Notes: generated by a model not told the origin, from the sequence alone. DNA of 64,000 bases from Extensimonas perlucida (GCF_007655255.1 NZ_VMYE01000014.1:1-64000); one strand, 5' to 3'. Positions 45,906 through 54,119 are shown, counted from the stretch's first letter. A program made the numbers and translations.

Positions 45906-45924
45906 AGCGCCGGGCTGAAGTGTG

Positions 45925-46293
45925 TCAAGACTTGCTGGCCGCATCCGCAGCGGGCGGTGCTTCGGTGTTGCCGCCTGCTTCGCCGTTCGCGGGCGGAATG
46001 CTTTTGCTGAGCTGCGGCGGGATGCCTTCGATCTTGTTGTCGCGCATGTATTGGTCCATGTCCTTCCAGCCTGCGAAGACGGCGGCCTTGGGCGCCTTGG
46101 CGTTGAGCGCGTAGCAGTCTTCGAGGCTGCGCTGCGCGTGCCGGCAGGCCGCGCCTATGGCCTGCGCCTCGGCCTCGCGCTGGGCGATGCGCGGATCGGG
46201 CCCGAGGCCCGGAATGTCGCAGCCGGCGAGCAGCAGGCCGAGCGCGGCGACGAGCAGATGCGCGTAGGGAAGGTGGATGGCGGGGCGAGACAT
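45925..46293 (-). CDS. Small lipoprotein of unknown function
   Basis: The 122-residue protein has a lipoprotein signal, LLVAALGLLLAGC, and begins MSRPAIHLPYAH. The mature part contains DPRIAQREAEAQAIGAACRH, two cysteines (ACRH and DCYAL) that could form a disulfide, and an Ala/Ser-rich tail. I do not recognise the family. It converges with rlmD, and a bidirectional terminator lies upstream of its start, so it has its own promoter within about 50 bp. Confidence 0.75.
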   Translation of the reverse strand: MSRPAIHLPYAHLLVAALGLLLAGCDIPGLGPDPRIAQREAEAQAIGAACRHAQRSLEDCYALNAKAPKAAVFAGWKDMDQYMRDNKIEGIPPQLSKSIPPANGEAGGNTEAPPAADAASKS

Positions 46294-46340
46294 TGCCTGG
46301 ATTATCGACAAAGGGCCGCGCAACCTTGATGCGGAAATGC

Positions 46341-46366
46341 AAAAAGGCTCCTCGCGGAGCCTTTTT
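46341..46366. terminator. Bidirectional intrinsic terminator
   Basis: AAAAAGGCTCC and GGAGCCTTTTT form a perfect 11-bp stem around TCGC, with A and T runs at the two ends. It lies just downstream of the BI-1 gene on the minus strand and probably ends that transcript. Confidence 0.9.
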
Positions 46367-46386
46367 CAGTGTTGACGAGCGGCCGC

Positions 46387-47085
46387 TCAGTCACGCTCGC
46401 CGCCGAAGATGCCCAGCAGCGCGAGCAGGCTCTGGAACACATTGAACAAGTCCAGGTACAGGGCCAGCGTGGCGCTGATGTAGTTGGTTTCGCCGCCGTC
46501 GATGATCTGCTTGAGGTCGTACAGCATATAGACGCTGAAAATGCCTATCGCCGCGACCGAAATCGCCAGCATGCCCGCTGTGGAACCCACGAACAGGTTG
46601 ATCACGCTGCCCACGAGCAGCACGAGCACGCCCACGAACAGCCATTGCCCAAGGCCCGAGAGGTCGCGTTTGATCACGCTCGCAAGCGTGGCCATGACGA
46701 CGAACACGCCCGCCGTGCCCGCGAATGCGGTGGTGATGAGCGAAACGCCGTTCTTGAAGCCCAGCACCATGCCGATCAGACCCGAGAGCATCAGCCCCAT
46801 GAAGAAGGTGAAGCCAAGCAGCACGGCGATGCCGCTGGCCGAGTGCTTGGTCTTTTCGATTGCGAACATGAAGCCGAACGCGCCGGCCAGGAAGACGATC
46901 AGCCCCAGCCCGCCGTGCAGCACCTGCGTGATGCCCGTGGCCACGCCCAGCCAGGCGCCGAGCACCGTGGGCAGCAGGCTCAGTGCGAGCAGCCAGTAGG
47001 TGTTGCGCAGGACTTTGCGGCGCTGCTCTTGCGCGGACAGGTCTAAAACCTGCGCGGGGTTCAGGGTGGAAAGCGGTTGGTTCAT
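46387..47085 (-). CDS. Bax inhibitor-1 / YccA family membrane protein
   Basis: The 232-residue protein has seven hydrophobic helices, among them LLALSLLPTVLGAWLGVATG, GLGLIVFLAGAFGFMFAIE and FTFFMGLMLSGLIGMVLGF. YccA of E. coli binds FtsH and modulates its proteolysis; related proteins are pH-gated calcium leak channels. The C-terminal TLALYLDLFNVFQSLLALLG is the family signature. It stands alone with a terminator after it. Confidence 0.9.
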   Translation of the reverse strand: MNQPLSTLNPAQVLDLSAQEQRRKVLRNTYWLLALSLLPTVLGAWLGVATGITQVLHGGLGLIVFLAGAFGFMFAIEKTKHSASGIAVLLGFTFFMGLMLSGLIGMVLGFKNGVSLITTAFAGTAGVFVVMATLASVIKRDLSGLGQWLFVGVLVLLVGSVINLFVGSTAGMLAISVAAIGIFSVYMLYDLKQIIDGGETNYISATLALYLDLFNVFQSLLALLGIFGGERD

Positions 47086-47180
47086 GGCGTCGGCTCCTTG
47101 TCGGTCTGATGAACGCGGGCATTGTAGATGGGGCTTGGCCGTGATTCGTCAATGGCCCTACGCGTCTTTGCCTATTTTTG

Positions 47181-47615
47181 TCAAGGGTTTTGCGGCTCGA
47201 TCACGAAACCGATCTTGCCTAAGCCCGCGCGCTGCGCCAGTGCCATCGCCTGGGCCACGCGCTCGTAGCGCACCGCGCGGTCGCCGCTGATGTGCAGGTC
47301 GGGCTGCGGCCGCCGGGCGGCCTCGGCCTGCAAGAGAGCGGGCAGCGCGTCGTCTGACACCGGCGTGCCGTTCAGAAAATAGCGGCCGTCGGCGGCGACG
47401 CTCAGGCGCACCGTGCTCGGCTGCACGACTTCGGGCTGGTTGGCCGCGCGCGGCAGCTCGACGTTGACCGAGTGCTTCATCACGGGCACGGTGATGATGA
47501 AGATGATGAGCAGCACCAGCATGACGTCGACCAGCGGCGTCATGTTGATCTCGTTCATGACCTCGTCGTCGCCGTCGCCGAAGGCATCGTCCTGGATTCC
47601 GAACGCCATGGTCAT
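47181..47615 (-). CDS. exbD: Biopolymer transport protein ExbD
   Basis: The 144-residue protein has one N-terminal membrane helix preceded by DEVMNEINMTPLVDVMLVLL, in which the aspartate is the proton-carrying residue of the ExbB/ExbD motor. The periplasmic part contains VRLSVAADGRYFLNG and a conserved LHISGDRAVRYERV. With ExbB it powers TonB. Its ATG overlaps the exbB stop by four bases. Confidence 0.93.
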   Translation of the reverse strand: MTMAFGIQDDAFGDGDDEVMNEINMTPLVDVMLVLLIIFIITVPVMKHSVNVELPRAANQPEVVQPSTVRLSVAADGRYFLNGTPVSDDALPALLQAEAARRPQPDLHISGDRAVRYERVAQAMALAQRAGLGKIGFVIEPQNP

Positions 47616-48334
47616 GCGCCTTTTTTAAGCGCCAACACCTTGCCGGCGGCCTCGGCCCCGGTGGCAGTGGCGGCGCGGCTGCCGGCGACGAAGTAGCTGT
47701 GCAGGTCGTGCGCAAAGCGGCGCAGCTGGTGCAGCCCGGCCTTGTTGCCGCGCACCAGCGCGTTGTAGCCGAGCACCGCAGGGATCGCCACTGCCAGGCC
47801 CAGCGCCGTCATGATCAGCGCCTCGCCCACCGGGCCCGCGACCTTGTCTATGGTCGATTGGCCCGTGGTGCCTATGGCCAGCAGTGCGTGGTAGATGCCC
47901 CACACGGTGCCGAACAGGCCCACGAAGGGCGCGGTCGAGCCCACCGAGGCCAAAATGGCCAGGCCCGATTGCAGGCGCGCGCTGCAGTCGTCGAGGTGGT
48001 TGCGCAGGCTGCGCGTGATCCACTCGCTGCGGTCGAGCTGGTCTTGCAGGCTCGCCTGCGCGTGGAGCGCGTTGGCCTCCTGCGCGGCCTGGGCGAGTTG
48101 GCGAAAGGGGTTGCCCGGATCGTCACCCAGGTGCGCGAGGCCCGAGGCGAAGTCTTCGCTGCGCCAAAAATCCTGCGCCGCGCGCGCGTGGCGGCGCAGC
48201 CGCAGCACGTCCCACGCCTTGAGCACGATGACGATCCACGAGGCCAGCGACATGAGCAGCAGCAGCACGGCGACGCCGCGCGTCACCCAGTCACCCTGCG
48301 CCCAGAGGTTGGCGATGCCGAATTGGGATTCCAT
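47612..48334 (-). CDS. exbB: Biopolymer transport protein ExbB
   Basis: The 240-residue MotA/TolQ/ExbB protein has three membrane helices (VAVLLLLMSLASWIVIVLKA, LASVGSTAPFVGLFGTVWGI and ALIMTALGLAVAIPAVLGYN) and starts MESQFGIANLWAQGDWVTRG. It forms the pentameric stator of the TonB motor. AAAGGAG precedes the ATG. A 320-bp inverted-repeat structure separates it from tonB, which may affect how much exbB is made from the tonB promoter. Confidence 0.93.
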   Translation of the reverse strand: MESQFGIANLWAQGDWVTRGVAVLLLLMSLASWIVIVLKAWDVLRLRRHARAAQDFWRSEDFASGLAHLGDDPGNPFRQLAQAAQEANALHAQASLQDQLDRSEWITRSLRNHLDDCSARLQSGLAILASVGSTAPFVGLFGTVWGIYHALLAIGTTGQSTIDKVAGPVGEALIMTALGLAVAIPAVLGYNALVRGNKAGLHQLRRFAHDLHSYFVAGSRAATATGAEAAGKVLALKKGA

Positions 48335-48358
48335 AAAAATTCTCCTTTGAGGCTATTT

Positions 48359-48678
48359 CGATAGGGAACATACCCCGCGTTGCGGTCAGGGGCGGATGGA
48401 TGCAAGGCGCAGCGCGCCGTCCATGCTAGGAGCCTGTCGGACTTTGGAATCGTCGGCTGCGAATGCGCCGCAGCGGCCCATTTTTTACCGGCTTCTTGCC
48501 CCATAGTCCCACTATGGGGCGGCGAATTCGGCAAAAACTGGCCTCGCCGGGGCGCATTCTCGCTTTCGACGCCCAAAGTCCGACAGGCTCCTAGAGGCCT
48601 GGACAAGCGCTGCAACGCCGCAGACGCCGCCTCTGACCGCAACCCGGAGGGCTATGGCGCGGGGTATGTTCCCTATCG
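48359..48678. repeat. Large inverted repeat between tonB and exbB, interrupted by a palindromic element
   Basis: The outer arms are perfect 21-bp inverted repeats at 48359-48379 and 48658-48678, with the core GATAGGGAACATACCCCGCG. An inner pair, TTGCGGTCAG and CTGACCGCAA, adds to the pairing. Removing the 165-bp element at the centre leaves an imperfect palindrome of about 155 bp. It occupies nearly the whole gap between exbB and tonB. Confidence 0.87.
48426..48594 (-). repeat. 165-bp palindromic element, copy 4
   Basis: This copy is in the opposite orientation to copies 1-3, with CTAG at both ends and the same 169-bp span. It lies almost exactly at the centre of a larger palindrome between tonB and exbB. 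Confidence 0.93.
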
Positions 48679-48688
48679 AAGTGGCCTC

Positions 48689-49417
48689 TCATTCCAAGAC
48701 AAATTGAATGGGCACCAGCGTCCACATGGCCTCGGGCACGCCGTTGCGCTTGCCGGGCACGAAGCGCCAGTGCTGCACGGCCTCCTGGGCTTGGCGGTCG
48801 AGCCGGTCGTAGCCGCTGGATTGACTGATTTCGACCTTTTGCGGCAGCCCTTCGGCGCTGATGAGCACGCGTAGCACCACCTTGCCCTGCTCGCCCATGC
48901 GCTTGCTGATGGCGGGGTAGGGCGGCTTGGGGTTGTTGAGGTAGGCGGCGTTGCTCGACGGTAGTTCGATGCGCGGTGGCGCGGCCGGCGCGGGCGCAGG
49001 GGCGGTCGGGGCGGCGGCGGGGGCGGGAGTGGGTGCCGCGCTCGGTGCATTGGGCGCAGGCTCGGCCGAAGCTTGTGCTGCCACAAGTTCCGAGGGGGCT
49101 TGCGTGGCCGGTACGGGCTGCGCTTTGGGTTGCGCCTTGGGCGCAGGCTGGGGCCGCGGCGTGGGGCGGGGCTTGTCCGGCACGGGGGGCGAGGGGGCGG
49201 GCTTGGGCGCTGGAGTGCTTTGCGGCGCAGGTGGGGTGGCGGCTTGGCTGAGCAGCTCGGCCGGCACGATCAAAGGCTCTCGCGCGGGCGGAGCCTGGCG
49301 CTGCAGGCCCGCTTGCAAAGCCCACAGCGCCGCGCCGTGCAGCAGCAGCACCAGCGTCGCAACCACAGCCTTGCGGCCGGTGCCTGCGGGTGCATGGAAA
49401 AGCGGTGATTCAGACAT
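48689..49417 (-). CDS. tonB: Energy transducer TonB
   Basis: The 242-residue protein has an N-terminal membrane anchor (VVATLVLLLHGAALWALQ), a long proline/alanine/lysine-rich periplasm-spanning segment, and a C-terminal TonB domain with PPYPAISKRMGEQGKVVLRV and DRLDRQAQEAVQHWRFVPGK. It couples the ExbB/ExbD proton motor to outer-membrane receptors. It is followed by exbB and exbD and preceded by a micropeptide gene and a Fur-like box, fitting iron control. Confidence 0.93.
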   Translation of the reverse strand: MSESPLFHAPAGTGRKAVVATLVLLLHGAALWALQAGLQRQAPPAREPLIVPAELLSQAATPPAPQSTPAPKPAPSPPVPDKPRPTPRPQPAPKAQPKAQPVPATQAPSELVAAQASAEPAPNAPSAAPTPAPAAAPTAPAPAPAAPPRIELPSSNAAYLNNPKPPYPAISKRMGEQGKVVLRVLISAEGLPQKVEISQSSGYDRLDRQAQEAVQHWRFVPGKRNGVPEAMWTLVPIQFVLE

Positions 49418-49476
49418 GAAAAAGTGAGCTGCCAGCGCTGGTGGAATCTGGGCTAAGGGCCAAAAACATCAAAAAT

Positions 49477-49551
49477 TCATTTGCGCAAGATCCAGCACGC
49501 CGAGCCGGCCACCAGAATCAAGCTGAGCATGAGGATGGCAAATGGTTCCAT
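49477..49551 (-). CDS. 24-residue membrane micropeptide upstream of tonB
   Basis: The short frame starts MEPFAILMLSLILVAGSA and ends CWILRK, a single hydrophobic helix with a positive tail. It lies 60 bp upstream of tonB and directly downstream of a Fur-like box at 49589-49607, on the same strand. I do not recognise it. It could be a small inner-membrane peptide of the iron system or a non-coding leader; no ribosome site is strong. Confidence 0.45.
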   Translation of the reverse strand: MEPFAILMLSLILVAGSACWILRK

Positions 49552-49583
49552 GGGGCTTGTCTCATCGTGGTGCTTGGCATGGA

Positions 49584-50744
49584 TTATGAATGAGAATATG
49601 TCTCATTTGAGGCGCCGGGGTAAAAATTTCCGACATCCGCGAGTATCTCGCGCCCGGCCTGCGCGAGCGTGGCGCAGCCCGTGAGCGCCATCGCGGCTTC
49701 GAGCTCGTCGCGCAGCAGGCGTAGCACGTGCGCGACGCCAGCCGCGCCCGAATGGGCCAGGCCCCAGACGATGGGCCGGCCCACGAGCACGGCGCGCGCG
49801 CCCAGGGCGATGGCCTTGAGCACGTCGGTGCCGCGGCGGATGCCGCCGTCCACGAGCAGCGGCAGCGCGCCGCCCGTGGCGTCGGCGATGCGCGGCAGCA
49901 CGCTGGCCGTGCTCGGCGTGGTGTCCAGCGTGCGCCCACCGTGGTTCGAGACGATCACGGCGGCCACGCCGTTGTCCATCGCAGCGCGTGCGTCCGCAGG
50001 GTGCAGCACACCTTTGAGCAGCACGGGCAGGCGCGTGATGGACTGCAGCCATTGCACGTCGTCCCAGGTGGGGGCGTGGCGCAACAGGCCGTCGAACAAG
50101 GCGCTGGAGCCTGCGCCGCCGGGCGCGCTGATAGCGGCAGCCTCAGGCAGATTCACCGCGCGTAGGCCGGGCGGCAGGCGAAAGCCGGCGCGCCATTCGC
50201 GCTCGCGCACGCCGCTGCAGGGGGCATCGACGGTCAACACCAGCGCCTCGTAGCCCGCGGCTTCGGCGCGTTGCACGAGCGCGCGCGTGTGGCCGCGGTC
50301 GGGCTGCAGGTAGAGCTGGAACCACAGCGGGCCGCGGCCCGCGTCGCCCAGCATGGCCTGGGCCACGGCTTCGAGCGGCTGGCTGGCCTGCGTGCTGAGC
50401 ACCAGGCCCGCGCCGAGCGCCGCGGCGGCGTAGGCCGTGGCCAGTTCGCCGTCGGCGTGCGCGAGGCGCTGGAACGCCACGGGCGCGAGCAGGATGGGAT
50501 GCGCGAGCGTGCGCCCGAGCAGCTCGCAGCGTGTGTGCCCGCCCGCGAGTGGGCGCAGCACGCGCGGCAGCAGCGTGAGCGCGTCCCAGGCGCTGCGGTT
50601 CGCGCGCAGCGTGATCTCGTCGGCCGCGCCGCCGCTGAAGTAGGCCCAGACCGGCGCGTCCAGGCGCGCACGCGCATGGCGCTCGTGGTCGGCGAGGGTG
50701 AAGAGGTCGGCGGGCAGCGTGTGCCTTTGCGGCGTGGTGGACAT
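49584..50744 (-). CDS. FMN-dependent alpha-hydroxy-acid oxidase/dehydrogenase
   Basis: The 386-residue TIM-barrel flavoenzyme belongs to the lactate/glycolate/mandelate oxidising family. It has VWAYFSGGAADEITLRANRS, LLAPVAFQRLAHADGELATA, LWFQLYLQPDRGHTRALVQR and the catalytic histidine in VIVSNHGGRTLDTTPST, with LLVDGGIRRGTDVLKAIALG binding phosphate. The substrate is not determined by sequence alone. It lies between the piuC-like gene and tonB on the same strand, and its last codons overlap a Fur-like box, so it may belong to the iron regulon. Confidence 0.85.
   Translation of the reverse strand: MSTTPQRHTLPADLFTLADHERHARARLDAPVWAYFSGGAADEITLRANRSAWDALTLLPRVLRPLAGGHTRCELLGRTLAHPILLAPVAFQRLAHADGELATAYAAAALGAGLVLSTQASQPLEAVAQAMLGDAGRGPLWFQLYLQPDRGHTRALVQRAEAAGYEALVLTVDAPCSGVREREWRAGFRLPPGLRAVNLPEAAAISAPGGAGSSALFDGLLRHAPTWDDVQWLQSITRLPVLLKGVLHPADARAAMDNGVAAVIVSNHGGRTLDTTPSTASVLPRIADATGGALPLLVDGGIRRGTDVLKAIALGARAVLVGRPIVWGLAHSGAAGVAHVLRLLRDELEAAMALTGCATLAQAGREILADVGNFYPGASNETYSHS
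49589..49607 (-). promoter_or_regulatory. Fur-like box upstream of tonB micropeptide
   Basis: On the minus strand the 19 bases are AATGAGACATATTCTCATT, with perfectly complementary 7-bp arms AATGAGA and TCTCATT. This is close to the Fur-box pattern AATGANAATNATTNTCATT. It overlaps the 3' end of the hydroxy-acid oxidase gene and would control the micropeptide and tonB-exbB-exbD. Confidence 0.72.
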
Positions 50745-50751
50745 GGTTGAA

Positions 50752-50815
50752 TTTCAAGCAAAATTGGCCTCTAGCGCTTATCCATCAAGCGCTAGCAGCT
50801 ATCAAAATGATATTT
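50752..50815 (-). repeat. Comamonadaceae small hairpin repeat, full copy
   Basis: On the minus strand it reads ATAGCTGCTAGCGCTTGATG, then GATAAGCGCTAGAGGCCAAT and TTTGCTTGAAAT. CTAGCGCTT and AAGCGCTAG form a 9-bp hairpin. It lies between the piuC-like gene and the hydroxy-acid oxidase gene and is the clearest copy in the window. Confidence 0.8.
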
Positions 50816-50828
50816 TGCAAACCACATC

Positions 50829-51518
50829 TCAGGTGTCGGCCCACTGGCGCAGCAGGTTGTGGTAGGTGCCCGTGAGGCCGATCACGGACGGGTCGCTCTC
50901 GCCCAGGCTTTGGCGCAGCGCGAGCAGGTGCATGTCCATGTCGTAGAGCAGCTCGCGCTGCGTGGTCGAGCGCACCATGCTTTGCACCCAGAAAAAGCTC
51001 GCAAGGCGCACGCCGCGCGTCACGGGCGTGACCTGGTGCACGGTGCTGCCTGGGTAGAGGATCAGGTCGCCCGCAGGCAGCTTGATGCGGCGCTCGCCCT
51101 GTGCCTGCTGGATCAGCAGCTCTCCGCCCTCGTATTCGTCGGGCGCGCTCAGAAACAGCGTGCACGAGATGTCGCTGCGCACCCACTGCCCCGTGGCCTG
51201 CGAGTGCAGCACCGCGCCGTCGATGTGCGGGCCGTAGAAGTTGCTCTCGCCGCTGTAGCGGTTGAACAGCGGGTTGAAGATTTTTTGCGGCAGCGCGGCC
51301 GAGAAAAACAGCGGCGCGCGCTGCAATGCCGAGAGCACCAGCGTGCGCAACTGCTGCGCCTGGGGGCTGGTTTGCGCGAGCTGCGCGTTGTTTTTCTGGG
51401 CCAGCGCCTGCGCGCCGGCGCTGCTGCGGCCGTCTAGCCAGGGCGCGTCGGGGCCAAGCAGACGGCGCGCCGTCGCGAGCTCTTCGGCGTCCAGGATGTG
51501 GGGGATGTGCAGGAACAT
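50829..51518 (-). CDS. piuC: PiuC-type Fe(II)/2-oxoglutarate dioxygenase
   Basis: The 229-residue PKHD-type hydroxylase has the double-stranded beta-helix iron ligands in YGPHIDGAV (His, Asp) and in PGSTVHQVTPVTRGVRLASF (His, with the 2-oxoglutarate arginine). It starts MFLHIPHILDAEELATARRL. Such genes accompany TonB-dependent catecholate receptors (for example ybiX beside fiu in E. coli). Here it begins 19 bp after the receptor gene. Its substrate is unknown. Confidence 0.88.
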   Translation of the reverse strand: MFLHIPHILDAEELATARRLLGPDAPWLDGRSSAGAQALAQKNNAQLAQTSPQAQQLRTLVLSALQRAPLFFSAALPQKIFNPLFNRYSGESNFYGPHIDGAVLHSQATGQWVRSDISCTLFLSAPDEYEGGELLIQQAQGERRIKLPAGDLILYPGSTVHQVTPVTRGVRLASFFWVQSMVRSTTQRELLYDMDMHLLALRQSLGESDPSVIGLTGTYHNLLRQWADT

Positions 51519-51537
51519 GGTGCGGATCACGAACGGT

Positions 51538-53994
51538 TCAAAAGCGGCTTTTGAACGTCAGCTGCGCCGCGCGCGCCGCGCCGGGGGCGTAAAAGCCGCG
51601 GTACAGCGTGTCGGCGTAGAGCTTGTTGGACAGGTTGCTGACGTTGAGTTTGAGCGAATTTTTCTCGTCGATGGTGTATTCCAGCATTGCATCGATGGTG
51701 GCAAAGCCGGGCGCGGTGACGTTGCGTGCGCCTTCGGGGTTTTGCCGGCCGCGGTAGTTCAGGCCCCCGCCCAGGCGCAGTTCGGGCGTGAGGGCGTAGG
51801 TCGTCCAGAGGCTGCCGCTGTGTTTGGGCGTGAGCGCGGGTCGATCGCCTTGCACCTGCGCGCCGCCGCCGTTGGCGGCGAGCGCCTGGTTGCTCTGATC
51901 GATCTTGGCGTCAGGGATCCAGGTGTGGTTGAAGAACACCTCCCACTTGGGCGTGATGCGCCCCGCGAGGTTGAATTCCATGCCCGCGGCGTGGCGCTTG
52001 CCTGACAGCAGCAGCTGCTCGGCGGCGACGTCAGGGTCGGTGTTGCGCTCGTTGTATTTTTCGCTGTAGAACAGCGCAACGCCCAGCGCTGCGCGCCGCT
52101 CGAACAGGTCGAACTTGCCGCCGATTTCGAAGTTGCGGCTCTTTTCGGGGCCGGTGTTCGCGGTTTTGGCCGTGCTGGCGCTGGGGTTGATGTCGTACTG
52201 GTAGGCGTCGCCAGAGGTGTTGTATGACGTGCCATACGACACGTAGTACGAGGACACAGGGCTCGGCTGGTAGAGCAGGCCCAAGCGCGGGCTCCAGAGA
52301 TTGTCGTCGCGCTCGTTGTTGATCTTACCCGAAGGACTGTAGTACGAGGCCGAGAAATGGTCGTAACGCAGCCCGGCCACGAGCTTGAAGGCGCCCGTGA
52401 GCTCCAGCGTGTTCTGCACATACAGACCCAGGTCGTGCACCGCGTAGGTGTTGAAGACGGGGTTGCCGCGCGTGTCGGGCCGCCAGGCGCCGTCGTTGGG
52501 CGTGCCCACCGTGGTGTTGAGGCCGCTTGCCGGGCCCGCGAAATTCTGGTTGCGCCGCGCATCGTCGTAGTAATAGTCCAGTCCCGCGAGGATCGCGTTG
52601 TTCTTGCCGAACCACGAAAAGTTGCGGCTGTAGTCGCTTTGCAATTGCGTCAGCTCGCTGATGCCCACGCGGCCTTTGGGCGTGCGGCTGATGGCGGTGT
52701 CGGGGTTGAGGTTGGCTAGCGTGGTGCCGGGCGCGAAGCGGATCGCGCTGGCCCAGAGGTCGCGCTCGTAGCGGCCATGGCGCAGGCGCGTTTGCAGCGT
52801 GCCGTCGGCGTTGAAGCCCTCGTCCTCGAAGCGGTGCGTGTGCGAAAAGGTCACGTACTGCGCCGAGGTATCGAGATAGTCGCTCGCCAGGCCGTAGTAA
52901 TTGCGCGCCGGCAGCGTCGGGATGATGGTGCCTTTGCTGCTCAGGAACCAGGGATGGTTGTAAAGCGGCCTGCCGTGCACCTCGAGGTAATACGCGCCAA
53001 TGGAAAACTCATCTGCGCTGCCTATGCCCCAGCTGTAGGTGGGTGCAATGCCGCGCTTTTTCTTGAAGGCGCCGAAGTCGTATTCGTTGTGCACCAGGGC
53101 ATTGAGGCGCAGCGCCGCGTCCTTGCCGGTCTGGATGTTGAAGTCGCCCGTGAGGCGATGCTCGCGCCCCGTGCCAAAGGTGTAGCTGACCTCTTTTTGA
53201 TCCATCAGCATAGGCATTTTGCTGACCTGGTTCACCACGCCGCCGGTCGAGCCCTTGCCAAACAGCATCGAGGCCGAGCCCTTGAGCACCTCCACGCGGT
53301 CGTCGTTGAAGGTGTCGCGCTCGTACAGCGGGGCGTCGCGCATGCCGTCGATGTAAAGGTCGCCCGCCTGCATGAGCGAAAAGCCGCGCATGCGCACGTC
53401 CTCCTCGCCCGTCTCACCGGCCTGGAAGGTCACGCCCGCGGTGCTGCGCAGCACGTCGCGCAGGTCATCCTGATTGCGGTCGGCCATGAGCCGCTCGGTG
53501 AACACCGTCACGGTCTGCGGAATGTCGCGCAGTTCCTGCTCGCCTTTGCCGATGCGCGATTTTTCCACTTTGAGTGTGTCCTTGGCCTGGACTTGCACGC
53601 TCTCGCGCACGGTGACCGTGGAGAGGGTCGGGCTGCTGGCGTCACTGGCCTCCTGCGCCCACGCGCCCATGGATGCCGAGGTGGCCAGCATCAGCGCGCC
53701 TAGGAGCCTGTCGGACTTTGGAATCGTCGGCTGCGAATGCGCCGCAGCGGCCCATTTTTTACCGTCTTCTTGCCCCATAGCACCGCTATGGGGCGGCGAA
53801 TCCGGCAAAAACTGGTCTCGCCGTGGCGCATTCTCGCTTTCGACGCCCAAAGTCCGACAGGCTCCTAGCAACCGGTCCGGCGCTGGATGTGCGCTGCCCC
53901 AAGGCTGATGGGCCGGCAGGGCAATGCCTTGCGTGGATGGTGCGGGCCTTGCGGAGCCTGCTATGGAGGCATGGTGTTGGGTGGGCGGTGTCAA
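51538..53994 (-). CDS. TonB-dependent siderophore receptor with in-frame palindromic-element insertion
   Basis: The outer-membrane receptor resembles the Fiu/catecholate type. The TonB box region and plug contain STVTVRESVQVQAKDTLKVE, QELRDIPQTVTVFTERLMAD, GDLYIDGMRDAPLYERDTF and VEVLKGSASMLFGKGSTGGV; the barrel ends AAQLTFKSRF. The signal core LLGALMLATSASMGAWAQ is intact, but 165 bp of palindromic element sit just before it, adding 55 residues to the N-region. The TTG at 53994 is proposed as start because AAGGAG lies six bases upstream; an element-borne ATG nearer the signal core is the alternative. The protein is 818 residues from the TTG. Confidence 0.87.
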   Translation of the reverse strand: MTPPTQHHASIAGSARPAPSTQGIALPAHQPWGSAHPAPDRLLGACRTLGVESENAPRRDQFLPDSPPHSGAMGQEDGKKWAAAAHSQPTIPKSDRLLGALMLATSASMGAWAQEASDASSPTLSTVTVRESVQVQAKDTLKVEKSRIGKGEQELRDIPQTVTVFTERLMADRNQDDLRDVLRSTAGVTFQAGETGEEDVRMRGFSLMQAGDLYIDGMRDAPLYERDTFNDDRVEVLKGSASMLFGKGSTGGVVNQVSKMPMLMDQKEVSYTFGTGREHRLTGDFNIQTGKDAALRLNALVHNEYDFGAFKKKRGIAPTYSWGIGSADEFSIGAYYLEVHGRPLYNHPWFLSSKGTIIPTLPARNYYGLASDYLDTSAQYVTFSHTHRFEDEGFNADGTLQTRLRHGRYERDLWASAIRFAPGTTLANLNPDTAISRTPKGRVGISELTQLQSDYSRNFSWFGKNNAILAGLDYYYDDARRNQNFAGPASGLNTTVGTPNDGAWRPDTRGNPVFNTYAVHDLGLYVQNTLELTGAFKLVAGLRYDHFSASYYSPSGKINNERDDNLWSPRLGLLYQPSPVSSYYVSYGTSYNTSGDAYQYDINPSASTAKTANTGPEKSRNFEIGGKFDLFERRAALGVALFYSEKYNERNTDPDVAAEQLLLSGKRHAAGMEFNLAGRITPKWEVFFNHTWIPDAKIDQSNQALAANGGGAQVQGDRPALTPKHSGSLWTTYALTPELRLGGGLNYRGRQNPEGARNVTAPGFATIDAMLEYTIDEKNSLKLNVSNLSNKLYADTLYRGFYAPGAARAAQLTFKSRF
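53700..53868 (-). repeat. 165-bp palindromic element, copy 5
   Basis: It has the same CTAG ends and 169-bp span as the others, in the reverse orientation. It is inserted at a CTAG within the receptor's signal-peptide coding region. Its final codons recreate DRLLG, the host residues at the break, so the hydrophobic signal core is still preceded by the same residues. Confidence 0.94.
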
Positions 53995-54100
53995 TCCGAT
54001 CTCCTTGCAAAAAATTGCGCCGGTCTCGCTGTCCGGCAGGGCTGCGCCGCATGCGCACAAAGAGGCATGGGCACGGGAACTGAGGATGGATCATAAAGCA

Positions 54101-54119
54101 AATGCGAGTCATTCCCATT
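54101..54119 (-). promoter_or_regulatory. Fur-like box upstream of the TonB receptor
   Basis: On the minus strand the site reads AATGGGAATGACTCGCATT. Its arms AATGGGAAT and AATGCGAGT (complement of the other half) agree at seven of nine positions, and it has the same 19-bp layout as the box at 49589-49607. It lies about 110 bp upstream of the proposed receptor start. Confidence 0.65.
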
